The notes: generated from the sequence alone by a model not told the origin. Shown: positions 44,469 through 53,363, numbered from the stretch's first letter. The stretch is 64,000 bases of DNA from Haliscomenobacter sp040403615 (GCF_040403615.1 NZ_JBBAKG010000033.1:4137-68136); one strand, 5' to 3'. Numbers and translations are program-made.

Positions 44469-44554
44469 CTGCCGATTTTTTTGGATGCTGCATTGTACTT
44501 GTTTGGCATTCAAAGCAATTTCAAAAGACATGTTCATCACCCAAATTCACGGTT

Positions 44555-45289
44555 TTGTCAGATAGTTTGGTCATTATTCCTACCTACAATGAGCTGGAAA
44601 ACATTGAGCGCATGCTCAACACCGTTTTTTCACTTGCTCATCCTTTCCACGTGTTGATCGTTGATGACGGTTCGCCTGACGGTACAGCACAAATTGTCAA
44701 AAACCTGCAATTGGTATATCCTGGTCGTTTGCATTTGCTCGAACGGGCAGGTAAATTAGGCTTGGGTACAGCCTACATCGCGGGCTTTAATTGGGGTTTG
44801 GCAAACAATTACGACTATATCTTTGAGATGGATGCCGATTTTTCGCACAATCCAAAAGATTTAATCCGCTTGTACGAGGCTTGTGCGGCAGGTGGAGCAG
44901 ATTTGGCAGTGGGCTCTCGGTATACCCAGGGAGGCAAGGTCAGCAATTGGTCTTGGGATCGCATTGTGTTGTCGTATGGTGCATCCTTGTATGTTCGCCT
45001 AATGACCTTGATGATGGTAAAAGACCCTACGGCAGGATTCATTTGTTACCGAAGCAAAGTGCTGGCTAGCATCGACTTGAACAAAATTCGCTTTGTAGGC
45101 TATGCTTTTCAAATCGAAATGAAATATGCCACGCATCAGTTGGGTTTCAAGATAGTTGAAGTGCCGATCACGTTTGTGGATCGGGTGGCAGGGGTGTCCA
45201 AAATGTCGAGCAATATTATTCAGGAAGCGATTTGGGGTGTTTTTCAGATGAGATGGCGGAGTTTTTTCCAAAGTTACCGCAAACCGTAG
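44555..45289 (+). CDS. Polyprenol monophosphomannose synthase (GT2)
   Basis: The 244-residue protein opens SDSLVIIPTYNELENIE and has VLIVDDGSPDGTA, GLGTAYIAGF and the DAD-type motif FEMDADFSHNP, all typical of dolichol/polyprenol-phosphate mannosyltransferase. It moves a hexose from a nucleotide sugar to polyprenyl phosphate at the inner membrane. No C-terminal membrane helices are seen, as in the soluble catalytic-type enzymes. The frame is open to 44426, but a promoter box at 44461-44468 lies in that part, so the in-frame TTG at 44555 is the best start. Confidence 0.85.
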   Translation: MSDSLVIIPTYNELENIERMLNTVFSLAHPFHVLIVDDGSPDGTAQIVKNLQLVYPGRLHLLERAGKLGLGTAYIAGFNWGLANNYDYIFEMDADFSHNPKDLIRLYEACAAGGADLAVGSRYTQGGKVSNWSWDRIVLSYGASLYVRLMTLMMVKDPTAGFICYRSKVLASIDLNKIRFVGYAFQIEMKYATHQLGFKIVEVPITFVDRVAGVSKMSSNIIQEAIWGVFQMRWRSFFQSYRKP

Positions 45290-45314
45290 CGACAACCCTA
45301 TGTGGTTGTCCCTG

Positions 45315-45384
45315 AGTAGGCAACTGCAGTTGCCCAGAAGTAGGCAACTGCAGTTGCCCAGAAGTAGGCAACTGCAGTTGCCCA
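45315..45384. repeat. Three tandem 24-bp units, each a 16-bp palindrome
   Basis: GGCAACTGCAGTTGCC occurs at 45319-45334, 45343-45358 and 45367-45382, exactly 24 bp apart with near-identical spacers. It begins about 25 bp after the stop of the mannosyltransferase gene. Confidence 0.9.
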
Positions 45385-45448
45385 TAAAAGAATCAATCGT
45401 ACAATTGCCTTTTTGATTCGGATTACATACACTCCGCATGTTTTTTTT

Positions 45449-45554
45449 TACCATAAACGACAAATGCGCCTTTTGGGCGCATTTGTCGTTTATGGTAGGG
45501 GCGACCACGTAGGGTCGCCCTTACTAGTGTGGCGACCACGTAGGGTCGCCCTTA
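45449..45554. repeat. 22-bp perfect hairpin plus two GGCGACC-type direct repeats
   Basis: TACCATAAACGACAAATGCG begins a 22-bp arm (45449-45470) that pairs perfectly with 45476-45497 around a 5-nt loop. Two copies of GGCGACCACGTAGGGTCGCC (45500-45522 and 45531-45554 region) follow, each able to fold. They lie between convergent genes and dnaK ends at 45556; the hairpin may stop both transcripts, though a T-run lies only on its plus-strand 5' side. Confidence 0.8.
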
Positions 45555-45555
45555 C

Positions 45556-47472
45556 CTATTTTTTGTCTACTTCTTCGTATTCTACATCGGTCACATCTTC
45601 TGCGCCGTTGCTGCTCCCGTTTCCGCCAGCTGATCCTGCGTTTGGTGCAGTATCATCGGCACCAGCTTCGTTGCTTGCCTGATACAAATCCTGGCTAGCT
45701 GCCTGCCAGGCGGTATTCAGTTTGTTGGAAGCGGCATCGATGGCATCCAGATCCTGTGCTTTGTAGGACTCGCGCAATTCGTTGAGGGCCGACTCAATGT
45801 CTGCTTTTTTGTCAGCAGGAATTTTGTCGCCGTACTCTTTGATTTGCTTTTCAGTATTGAAAATCAAGCCATCCGCCGTGTTCAGCTTTTGGGCACGGTC
45901 TAGAGCCTGGCGGTCAGAATCTGCGTTGGCAGCTGCTTCAGCGCGCATGCGTTCGATTTCTTTTTGGTCAAGACCAGTAGAAGCTTCGATGCGTACGCTT
46001 TGCTCTTTGCCAGTGCCTTTGTCTTTTGCAGTTACGCTCAAGATACCGTTGGCGTCGATGTCAAAAATCACTTCCACCTGAGGTACACCACGAGGGGCTG
46101 GTGGAATGCCATCGAGGATGAATCGACCAACCGTACGGTTGTCTTTCGCCATCGGGCGCTCACCTTGCAGGATATGGATTTCTACCGTTGGCTGATTGTC
46201 AGACGCAGTAGAGTATACTTTAGATTTCTTGGTAGGAATCGTGGTATTGGACTCGATCACTACGTCGTACATGTTGCCCATGGTTTCGATACCCAAAGAC
46301 AGCGGAGTAACATCGAGCAACAATACGTCTTTCACGTCGCCGCTCAATACACCGCCCTGGATAGATGCACCAATTGCCACAACTTCATCCGGGTTTACAC
46401 CTTTGTTTGGTTTTTTACCAAAAAAGTCTTCAACCGCCTGTTGGATGCGTGGGATACGGGTAGAACCACCTACAAGGATAACTTCGTCGATGTCATTCTT
46501 GGTTAAACCTGCGTCTTGCAATGCTTTGCGGCAAGGCTCCAATGAACGTTGTACGAGCGTATCGACCATTTTCTCAAACTGAGCACGCGTCAATTTGGTG
46601 GTCAAGTGCTTGGGCACACCGTCAACTGCCGTGATGTAGGGCAGGGTAATATCGGTTTCAGTGGTAGAAGACAAATCGATTTTGGCTTTTTCAGCAGCGT
46701 CCTTCAAGCGTTGCAACGCCATCGGGTCTTTGCGCAAATCGATGTTTTCTTGCTGTTTGAACATTTCAGCCAACCAATCGATGATCACACCATCGAAGTC
46801 GTCACCACCCAAGTGGGTATCCCCATTGGTGGATTTTACTTCAAACAAGCCTTCACCCATTTCGAGGATGGAGATATCGAAAGTACCACCACCGAGGTCG
46901 TAAACCGCGATGGTCATGTCTTTGTTGCGCTTGTCGAGGCCATATGCCAAAGCGGCAGCCGTAGGCTCGTTGATGATGCGGCTGATTTTCAAACCAGCAA
47001 TTTCACCTGCTTCTTTGGTAGCCTGGCGCTGAGAGTCGTTGAAGTAGGCAGGTACCGTAACCACTGCTTCGGTAACTTCCTGACCAAGGTAATCCTCGGC
47101 AATTTTTTTCATTTTCTGCAAGATCATTGCAGAGATCTCCTGGGGCGTATACATGCGACCGTCGATGTCTACCCGAACGGTGTCATTGTCACCTTTGACA
47201 ATGGTATAGGCCATGCGGCTGATTTCACCTTGTACTTCCGAAGGGCGACGACCCATGAAGCGCTTGATGGAGGCAATGGTGCGCTTGGGGTTCGTAATGG
47301 CTTGACGTTTGGCAGGATCACCGATTTTGCGTTCACCGTTGTCTTGGAAACCTACAACGGATGGCGTGGTGCGCCGACCTTCGTCGTTCGGAATTACCAC
47401 CGGTTCATTTCCTTCCATTACCGCCACACAAGAGTTAGTGGTACCAAGGTCGATTCCGATAATTTTTCCCAT
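45556..47472 (-). CDS. dnaK: Chaperone DnaK (Hsp70)
   Basis: The 638-residue protein is a standard DnaK: MGKIIGIDLGTTNSCVAVMEG, the nucleotide-binding domain with VYDLGGGTFDISILE, the substrate domain from about residue 390 (DVTPLSLGIETMG), and a Gly/Asn-rich lid ending in EEVDKK. It refolds proteins with DnaJ and GrpE, neither of which is adjacent. No CIRCE operator is seen upstream. The 334-bp divergent gap to the SOUL gene (47473-47806) shows no exact TAnnTTTG box for dnaK. Confidence 0.98.
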   Translation of the reverse strand: MGKIIGIDLGTTNSCVAVMEGNEPVVIPNDEGRRTTPSVVGFQDNGERKIGDPAKRQAITNPKRTIASIKRFMGRRPSEVQGEISRMAYTIVKGDNDTVRVDIDGRMYTPQEISAMILQKMKKIAEDYLGQEVTEAVVTVPAYFNDSQRQATKEAGEIAGLKISRIINEPTAAALAYGLDKRNKDMTIAVYDLGGGTFDISILEMGEGLFEVKSTNGDTHLGGDDFDGVIIDWLAEMFKQQENIDLRKDPMALQRLKDAAEKAKIDLSSTTETDITLPYITAVDGVPKHLTTKLTRAQFEKMVDTLVQRSLEPCRKALQDAGLTKNDIDEVILVGGSTRIPRIQQAVEDFFGKKPNKGVNPDEVVAIGASIQGGVLSGDVKDVLLLDVTPLSLGIETMGNMYDVVIESNTTIPTKKSKVYSTASDNQPTVEIHILQGERPMAKDNRTVGRFILDGIPPAPRGVPQVEVIFDIDANGILSVTAKDKGTGKEQSVRIEASTGLDQKEIERMRAEAAANADSDRQALDRAQKLNTADGLIFNTEKQIKEYGDKIPADKKADIESALNELRESYKAQDLDAIDAASNKLNTAWQAASQDLYQASNEAGADDTAPNAGSAGGNGSSNGAEDVTDVEYEEVDKK

Positions 47473-47806
47473 GTTTGTGTACTTTATGATGTTTATGAAG
47501 AGCTCATTCTTGCACTTTTTTGCTTGATTGAACTCAAAAATTCTGGTTTACGAGCTTTGAACAGCAAGGGATGTGCCAAAGGAGAAGGTGGCATGAAGGA
47601 ACTGACATTTGGGCAGAAGAAAATGAAATCCATAAAAAAATCGGACAAAAGCAGTATTTCGGACACTAATGCAGGTCAAAATGACATAAAAGGGAAAGCA
47701 GAAACCTACCTGTGAATTCTACAACAATTCCCCACAATTGTGTAACACATCCCTTGCTGAAAGTACTCATCTTTGTGGCATTGTGAAAATTCATTTACCC
47801 CGCATC
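47473..47806. other. Divergent gene-free region upstream of dnaK
   Basis: AT-rich stretch between the dnaK and SOUL start codons. I see no inverted repeat of note, no CIRCE element, and no exact TAnnTTTG box. A CATCTTTG near 47769 might serve the SOUL gene but lacks the TA. Confidence 0.4.
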
Positions 47807-48412
47807 ATGAAAATAGTTTTAATCATCAGCGTTCTTTTACTTGCCTCATTGCTGCTTTTTCAATTGTATCTGCTGCTGGCTTCCTATAATTCGGAAACCC
47901 AAAACTATCGTGTGGTCTTTAAAGGCAAGTTATTTGAAATTCGCCATTATCCCGCTGTCGTTATGGCTACTATCAATTCCACGGCAAAAACGTACCAGGA
48001 ATTGGGCAGTTCCGGATTTGGAAAACTGGCCAAATACATCTTCGGTGGAAACGAAAGCAAATTGCACATTGCCATGACCTCACCCGTACACATGGACATC
48101 AACGATTACAACTCGTCCATGAGTTTTGTGATGCCCTCCAAATACCTTCAAGAAAATTTGCCCAAACCCATCAATGCAGAAGTCATGCTCGAAACCACAA
48201 CTGATGAATACGTGGCCGCAGTTGCATTTGGCGGTTTTGCCACTGAAGAGGACGTCAAAATAAATACCCGCAAGTTGGAACGGGCACTAAAGGTAGCATC
48301 AATTGCCCATTACGGAAGCTTCCGCATGCTGGGCTACAACCCTCCTTTTCAACTACTGGGTCGCAAAAATGAAATCATCGTAAATGTGGAATGGGATCAA
48401 AAGGAACGATGA
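47807..48412 (+). CDS. SOUL heme-binding family protein
   Basis: The 201-residue protein has an N-terminal membrane anchor (IVLIISVLLLASLLLFQLYLLL is mostly helix, residues 2-22) followed by a SOUL/HBP domain: FEIRHYPAVVMATI, IAMTSPVHM near residue 84, and SFVMPSKY. The IAMTSPV segment is highly typical. Members bind heme or related tetrapyrroles; the physiological role is uncertain. It is divergent from dnaK and followed by the Mla operon 94 bp later. Confidence 0.88.
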   Translation: MKIVLIISVLLLASLLLFQLYLLLASYNSETQNYRVVFKGKLFEIRHYPAVVMATINSTAKTYQELGSSGFGKLAKYIFGGNESKLHIAMTSPVHMDINDYNSSMSFVMPSKYLQENLPKPINAEVMLETTTDEYVAAVAFGGFATEEDVKINTRKLERALKVASIAHYGSFRMLGYNPPFQLLGRKNEIIVNVEWDQKER

Positions 48413-48506
48413 AAAAGAAACCAATCATTTGAAAGTAGCCGCCTTTTCTTTGGATGGTATCCAGCCAGGAAAGCCGCCGTACTGAGCCCGATAGAAGCAT
48501 TAAGGT

Positions 48507-49331
48507 ATGAATAAAGACTTAGAAATGCTAAAAAAGAACAACCACACTGACAACCACAAATATGTATTTTCCAAAAACATCGATCTGTATTTCATCGACG
48601 TTTACCATGCCTATAAATTTGTAACTCGCTTTTTCAGAGAGGTTTTTATTCCTCCATTTCATCTGCGCGCCATCATTGCTCAGTCTTATGAAATTGGCGT
48701 TAAATCGCTGCCTCTGATTACGGTTACAGGATTCATTATTGGCATCGTATTTACCAAGCAATCGCGGCCTTCATTGGAAAATTTTGGGGCAGCATCCTGG
48801 TTGCCAAACCTGATTGGTATTGCGATTATCAGGGCCTTGGGGCCGATACTTACCGCCTTGATTTGTGCCGGGAAAGTGGGATCAAGCATCGGGGCCGAGC
48901 TCAGTTCCATGAAAGTTACTGAGCAAATTGAAGCCATGGAAGTATCCGCCATCAATCCATTCAAATACCTGGCGGTCACACGAATCGTAGCCGCAACCAC
49001 GATGATTCCCTTGCTGGCGGCGTACTGCATATTTATTGGGCTGATGGGTTCTTATTTCAACGTTCACAGCGAAGAAACGACAAGTTCCATCACTTTTTTT
49101 CAAGATGCATTTTCGAGCGTTACGTTCGTTGATCTATTTGCCGCATTGGCCAAAGCTACTCTTTTTGGATTTACCATTGGCATCATCGGGTGCTACAAAG
49201 GATTCAATGCCACCAAAGGAACCCATGGAGTGGGTAAAGCCGCCAATGAAACGGTAGTGCTGTCCATGTTCCTGGTTTTTGTGGAAGAAATTATCATTGT
49301 TCAGCTATCCAATTGGATTCGGTTTTACTAA
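48507..49331 (+). CDS. mlaE: MlaE-type ABC transporter permease
   Basis: The 274-residue membrane protein has the MlaE/permease family core: GVKSLPLITVTGFIIGIVFTKQ, GPILTALICAGKVGSSIGAELSSMKVTEQIEAM (residues about 110-142), and a C-terminal set of helices. It is the integral subunit of a phospholipid transport complex at the inner membrane. It is followed by the ATPase after 3 bp and the MCE protein after that, forming mlaE-mlaF-mlaD. MlaB and MlaC homologues are not seen here. Confidence 0.92.
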   Translation: MNKDLEMLKKNNHTDNHKYVFSKNIDLYFIDVYHAYKFVTRFFREVFIPPFHLRAIIAQSYEIGVKSLPLITVTGFIIGIVFTKQSRPSLENFGAASWLPNLIGIAIIRALGPILTALICAGKVGSSIGAELSSMKVTEQIEAMEVSAINPFKYLAVTRIVAATTMIPLLAAYCIFIGLMGSYFNVHSEETTSSITFFQDAFSSVTFVDLFAALAKATLFGFTIGIIGCYKGFNATKGTHGVGKAANETVVLSMFLVFVEEIIIVQLSNWIRFY

Positions 49332-49334
49332 ATC

Positions 49335-50114
49335 ATGGAAAAAGACGAATTGAAAAAACAGGAAAACGAACAGGAGGAGGTCATTGTCATCAAAGACCTG
49401 CACAAATCATTTGCAGATATTGGGGTACTGAAGGGCATTGATTTGACGGTTTTTAAAGGGGAGAATATTGCGGTACTGGGTAAATCTGGTTCCGGCAAAT
49501 CGGTTTTGATCAAAATGATCGTGGGTTTGTTGAAGCCCGATAAAGGCGAAATAACGGTATTGGGACAGCAAGTCAACAAATTGAACCATGAAGAATTGGA
49601 TACCCTGCGCAAACGGATCGGGTTTTCTTTTCAAAGCAGCGCGCTTTACGACAGCATGAGTGTGTACCAAAACCTCGCTTTCCCATTGACCATGAATGTG
49701 AAAAACCTCAAAAAGCCAGACATTGATGCAGCCGTAGAGGAGGCACTGCAAGCCGTAGGTTTATTGGAAAAAATAGCAGAAATGCCTGCTGATTTGTCCG
49801 GCGGACAACGCAAAAGAATTGGTATTGCCCGAACCCTCATCCTTAAACCTGAAATCATGCTCTACGACGAGCCTACCTCGGGCTTAGACCCCATCACCAG
49901 TGCTGAAATCAACAAACTGATCAACGATGTGCAACAAAAATACAATACGAGTTCGATCATCATCACCCATGATTTGACTTGTGCAAAAAATACCTGTAAG
50001 CGGATTGCGATGTTGGAAGAAGGCAAATTCTCTCAAATTGGAAAATTCGCAGAAATGTTTAAGGTCGATGACGAACAAGTAAAAGGTTTTTTTAATTACA
50101 ATTTCATTCAATAA
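49335..50114 (+). CDS. mlaF: MlaF-type ABC transporter ATPase
   Basis: The 259-residue protein has Walker A GKSGSGKS (49-56), the signature LSGGQRKRIGIARTL, Walker B IMLYDEPTSGLDP and the switch His in IITHDLTCAK. It powers the MlaE permease in moving lipids between membranes. Overlap and spacing are tight on both sides (3 bp each), so expression is as one operon. Confidence 0.95.
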   Translation: MEKDELKKQENEQEEVIVIKDLHKSFADIGVLKGIDLTVFKGENIAVLGKSGSGKSVLIKMIVGLLKPDKGEITVLGQQVNKLNHEELDTLRKRIGFSFQSSALYDSMSVYQNLAFPLTMNVKNLKKPDIDAAVEEALQAVGLLEKIAEMPADLSGGQRKRIGIARTLILKPEIMLYDEPTSGLDPITSAEINKLINDVQQKYNTSSIIITHDLTCAKNTCKRIAMLEEGKFSQIGKFAEMFKVDDEQVKGFFNYNFIQ

Positions 50115-50117
50115 ATC

Positions 50118-51098
50118 ATGAACGAATCACACACTAAACATACGGTAATTGTTGGCCTTTTTGTTTTGGCTGGATTGATACTGCTGGTTCTAGGCATTTT
50201 CATGGTTGGCAATATACACGATACGTTTAAGCAAAAAATAGAAATTTTTTCCATTTTTGACGATGTAAATGGCTTGGAAAAAGGCAACAACATCTGGTTT
50301 TCAGGGGTGAAAATTGGGACGGTAAGCAGTTTGAATTTTTTTGGAAAATCACAGGTGGCGGTGAGCATAAAAATCGACATTAAACATCAACAGTACATTC
50401 GCAAAAATGCCAAAGTAAAAATAAGTGCAGATGGGTTAATTGGCAAAAAAATTCTGGTGATTTATGGCGGTACACCAAAATCCGGAGCGGTTCAGGAAGG
50501 AGATACCCTGGAGGTTGAAAAAACTTTTTCTTCTGAGGATGTACTCAATATGCTGCAGGAAAACAATAAAAACGTGTTGGCCATTACCACTGATTTTAAA
50601 TCCATCAGCAAAAACCTGGCCGCCGGAGAAGGAAGCATTGGGAAACTGTTGAAAAACGATGCCGTGTACAACAACATCAATGCAACCACCGCATCGCTGC
50701 AAAATACCGCCATCAAAGCAGACCAGTTGATCAACTCTTTGGTGCACTTCAGCGCAGGGCTGAACAAAAAAGGAACCCTCGCCAACGATTTAACCAGCGA
50801 TACCCTCGTGTTTAGTTCGGTAAAAACGACCGTTGTGCAGTTGCAACATATAGCAGATACGGCCAGGGTGTTTATTGCAAAACTCAAAGAAATGGGCACT
50901 AATCCGGGTACACCCTTGGGGGTTTTGACCCAAAACCAGGAAGCGGGTACGCAGATGAAAGCAATCATCAAAAATTTAGAGGGCGGATCGGAAAAATTGG
51001 CAGAAGACCTTGAAGCAGTGCAACACAATTTTTTGCTCCGTGGCTTTTTTAAAAAGAAAGCAAAAAAGGCCAAGCTGGACTCTTTGTCAAAGCAATAA
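50118..51098 (+). CDS. mlaD: MCE-domain lipid-binding protein (MlaD-like)
   Basis: The 326-residue protein has one N-terminal membrane helix (TVIVGLFVLAGLILLVLGIF) and an MCE domain (DVNGLEKGNNIWFSGVKIGTV, then VSIKIDIKHQQYIRKNAKVKI). The C-terminal 180 residues are a helical tunnel-like region with low-complexity Leu/Thr stretches. It passes lipids through the periplasm as a hexameric ring in known systems. It is longer than E. coli MlaD (about 180 residues), as common in Bacteroidota. Direction of transport is not known here. Confidence 0.9.
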   Translation: MNESHTKHTVIVGLFVLAGLILLVLGIFMVGNIHDTFKQKIEIFSIFDDVNGLEKGNNIWFSGVKIGTVSSLNFFGKSQVAVSIKIDIKHQQYIRKNAKVKISADGLIGKKILVIYGGTPKSGAVQEGDTLEVEKTFSSEDVLNMLQENNKNVLAITTDFKSISKNLAAGEGSIGKLLKNDAVYNNINATTASLQNTAIKADQLINSLVHFSAGLNKKGTLANDLTSDTLVFSSVKTTVVQLQHIADTARVFIAKLKEMGTNPGTPLGVLTQNQEAGTQMKAIIKNLEGGSEKLAEDLEAVQHNFLLRGFFKKKAKKAKLDSLSKQ

Positions 51099-51146
51099 AG
51101 TTAACCAGGTTTTATTGCATGAAGTAGCCGCCTAATTTTTTAAAGT

Positions 51147-52133
51147 CTACTGAAATCCTAGTCGTTTTGTAAACCGCCCCAATCTCAGTGAATCACTGGA
51201 AGGCCCACTCAATTGCAGTCCAGTGCGCAGCAACGTAGCTCGGGAAGAGAACACCCCTACCCCACCGGCTACGTTACTGTATTGGGGAGTCACCTGCGAA
51301 CTGGTGATGCCCAAATTAGCTCGACTAATGCGCAGCAAATCGGCCATTTCCTTGCCTCCTGCGGTAACCAGTACATCAAACCCATCAAAAATGCGGCGGC
51401 GATTGACGGTGCCATCGATGTTATTGGCCAGAAAGGTATAAAACTGCTGGCCAGTAATGGTATGAGCTACCCGCAGCTCTTCGTCCGTACGTTCCAGGTC
51501 TTTGATGACCGTCCAGTCCAGCGTTTTGTTTTCAAAATTGTTGCCCGTAGTGGATTCCCGGTAGTGGATGCGCAAGCGCAAATCGAACAACCGCGCGCTG
51601 GTTGGTGCATTCCAGGCAAAAGTGATGCTGCGGCTGTAATCCACCATGGTAACCGGGCTAGCTGGTCGATCAAGGGATTGCAAGTCGGTCAACACTGTTG
51701 TTTCGGCGCTCACCTTGCCGCGGTTTTCGCTAGGCGTGACGACCACACGAAGCGTTTCTCCACCCTTGAGATTGAGCAGATTGGCCTTGATTTTATAGAG
51801 GTAATTTGGCGCTTTAGCAAAAGGCCCATCCACGCGTGGGTAACCTTCCTTGTTGCCATCCACCCTACTAAGCGTGAATTTCTGGGTGGTCGTACCTATT
51901 TTTTCCAGCTCTACTTTGGCGCTGGGGTAATAAATTTTTTCGGGGTCTTGCGCCAATTGGGTGGCATCGGCGCCGCCTGTCAAAAAGGAGCGCTCTACCC
52001 GGACGTAATGGGCAGTGTCCTGCCGGTTGATGAAGGCATAGATTACCGGGAGGTCTTCAAAATCTCCTTCCAAGTCAAAATCTGTGGTACAGGCAAAACA
52101 ACACAATAAGGCCAAAGCTGGGATGAAACGCAT
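51147..52133 (-). CDS. DUF4249-like lipoprotein
   Basis: The 328-residue protein has a lipoprotein signal with CFAC as lipobox (Cys15), so it is likely attached to the outer or inner membrane. The body fits DUF4249, a Bacteroidota family linked to TonB-dependent receptors: DLPVIYAFINRQDTAHYVRVERSFL, GETLRVVVTPSENRGKVSAETTV, and YSNVAGGVGVFSS near the end. No TonB receptor gene is adjacent, which is usual for partners of this family, so its cargo is unknown. The start at 52133 gives the signal peptide. Confidence 0.78.
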   Translation of the reverse strand: MRFIPALALLCCFACTTDFDLEGDFEDLPVIYAFINRQDTAHYVRVERSFLTGGADATQLAQDPEKIYYPSAKVELEKIGTTTQKFTLSRVDGNKEGYPRVDGPFAKAPNYLYKIKANLLNLKGGETLRVVVTPSENRGKVSAETTVLTDLQSLDRPASPVTMVDYSRSITFAWNAPTSARLFDLRLRIHYRESTTGNNFENKTLDWTVIKDLERTDEELRVAHTITGQQFYTFLANNIDGTVNRRRIFDGFDVLVTAGGKEMADLLRISRANLGITSSQVTPQYSNVAGGVGVFSSRATLLRTGLQLSGPSSDSLRLGRFTKRLGFQ

Positions 52134-52160
52134 AAAATAGCTCAGTTTTTCGTTTATTTG

Positions 52161-52283
52161 ACTACGCAGAAAAATTAACTTCCCGATTTTGGGTTTTGAA
52201 TAGGGAGTCGAACGGTTCACTTCAAGTGAGCTTCCTATGCAAAAGCCTCTGAAAAAATCGGGAAGTAATTTTTTGCGTCAGAC
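52161..52283. mobile_element. Small TIR element, CTTCCCGATTTT family
   Basis: Arms 52161-52190 (ending AACTTCCCGATTTT) and 52254-52283 are inverted and match in about 27 of 30 positions, enclosing 63 bp. A shorter relative lies at 59149-59207. No ORF inside. It is in the 414-bp gene-free stretch upstream of panB, along with element B. Confidence 0.65.
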
Positions 52284-52313
52284 TAAAGCGTGCCAAAAGT
52301 AACAAAACTCTCG

Positions 52314-52503
52314 TTCAATGTCCAATATCCAATAATCAATGTCCAATGTCCAATACGGTAGTGCAATGTCAACGACATAAGTTTGAGTTTGTGAGGAAAC
52401 AGGCTTTTTTATTTGAGTTTAAACCGACCCCTGATTAAAAATCACAAATACAGCGCTACCAACCTGGAAATTGGACATTGGATATTGATTATTGGATATT
52501 GAA
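52314..52503. mobile_element. MITE-like element B with TCCAATG terminal repeats
   Basis: Left arm 52314-52354 and right arm 52469-52503 are inverted copies, and both match the ends of element A (35192-35649); the left flanks even share TCTCGTTCAATGTCC and a following GGTAGTGC. It is 190 bp and encodes nothing. It lies directly upstream of panB and its right arm holds the TTG of that gene's promoter. Confidence 0.75.
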
Positions 52504-52522
52504 AATGGTTTCCCTATATTTG
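52492..52522 (+). promoter_or_regulatory. panB promoter, part of it inside element B
   Basis: TTG (52492-52494, within the right arm of element B), a 20-nt spacer, and an exact TATATTTG box (52515-52522). Transcription would begin near 52528, about 20 nt before ATG 52548. Confidence 0.6.
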
Positions 52523-52547
52523 CCCCTCAAATTTTCAAAGCTTCAGC

Positions 52548-53363
52548 ATGTCCGTCAACAGAGAGGTTAAACGCATCACGACTCACGTTTTGCAGGCGAT
52601 GAAGGCCAAAGGCGAGAAAATCGCGATGCTCACCGCTTACGATTTTTCCCTGGCGGGAATCATCGATGCGGGAGGAATTGACATCATTTTGGTGGGTGAT
52701 TCCGCCTCAAATGTCATTCATGGTCATGAAACTACCCTGCCGATCACCTTGGATCAAATGATAGACCACGCTTCGGCGGTTGTACGAGCAGTCAGCCGGG
52801 CCTTGGTGGTGGTGGATCTTCCTTTTGGCAGCTACCAGGGCAATTCCAAACTGGCGCTGGAATCGGCCATCCGCATCATGAAAGAATCGGGTGCGCACGC
52901 CGTCAAACTGGAAGGTGGCGCACAGGTAGCAGACTCCATTCGCCGCATCCTCTCGGCAGGCATTCCGGTAATGGGACACTTGGGGTTGATCCCGCAATCG
53001 ATCTACAAGTTTGGAACGTATGCTGTACGCGCCAAAGAGGATGCCGAAGCCGTTCAGTTGGAAGAAGACGCCAAATTATTGCAGGAATTGGGTTGTTTTG
53101 GGATGGTTTTGGAAAAAATCCCGGCTCATTTGGCCAAAAAAGTCAGCGAAAGCCTGTTCATTCCCACCATTGGCATTGGAGCAGGGCAAGACTGCGATGG
53201 TCAGGTATTGGTTACGCACGATATGTTGGGCATCAACAAAGAATTTTCTCCCCGCTTTTTGCGGCGGTACGCCGATTTGTACGACACCATCAAAGGAGCA
53301 GTAGAGCATTACGTCAAGGATGTAAAAGCCAGTGATTTCCCCAACGATCAGGAGCAATATTAA
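52548..53363 (+). CDS. panB: 3-methyl-2-oxobutanoate hydroxymethyltransferase
   Basis: The 271-residue TIM-barrel protein carries the family motifs VGDSASNVIHGHETTLPIT (residues about 51-69), VKLEGG, GHLGLIPQS and TIGIGAGQDCDGQVLVTHD. It makes ketopantoate from 2-oxoisovalerate and methylene-tetrahydrofolate, the first step of pantothenate and CoA synthesis. Length is standard. Its neighbours are unrelated, and its promoter seems to have been partly supplied by an inserted repeat element. Confidence 0.96.
   Translation: MSVNREVKRITTHVLQAMKAKGEKIAMLTAYDFSLAGIIDAGGIDIILVGDSASNVIHGHETTLPITLDQMIDHASAVVRAVSRALVVVDLPFGSYQGNSKLALESAIRIMKESGAHAVKLEGGAQVADSIRRILSAGIPVMGHLGLIPQSIYKFGTYAVRAKEDAEAVQLEEDAKLLQELGCFGMVLEKIPAHLAKKVSESLFIPTIGIGAGQDCDGQVLVTHDMLGINKEFSPRFLRRYADLYDTIKGAVEHYVKDVKASDFPNDQEQY

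Noticed and set aside
45315..45384. CRISPR-like array from regular 24-bp repeats
   Set aside because: The units are tandem with no unique spacers, and no cas genes are in the window.
46549..47715. 388-codon plus-strand frame opposite dnaK
   Set aside because: Its composition mirrors dnaK codon bias on the other strand and no family matches; dnaK is certain.
47473..47806. CIRCE heat-shock operator upstream of dnaK
   Set aside because: No TTAGCACTC-N9-GAGTGCTAA pattern is present in the divergent region.
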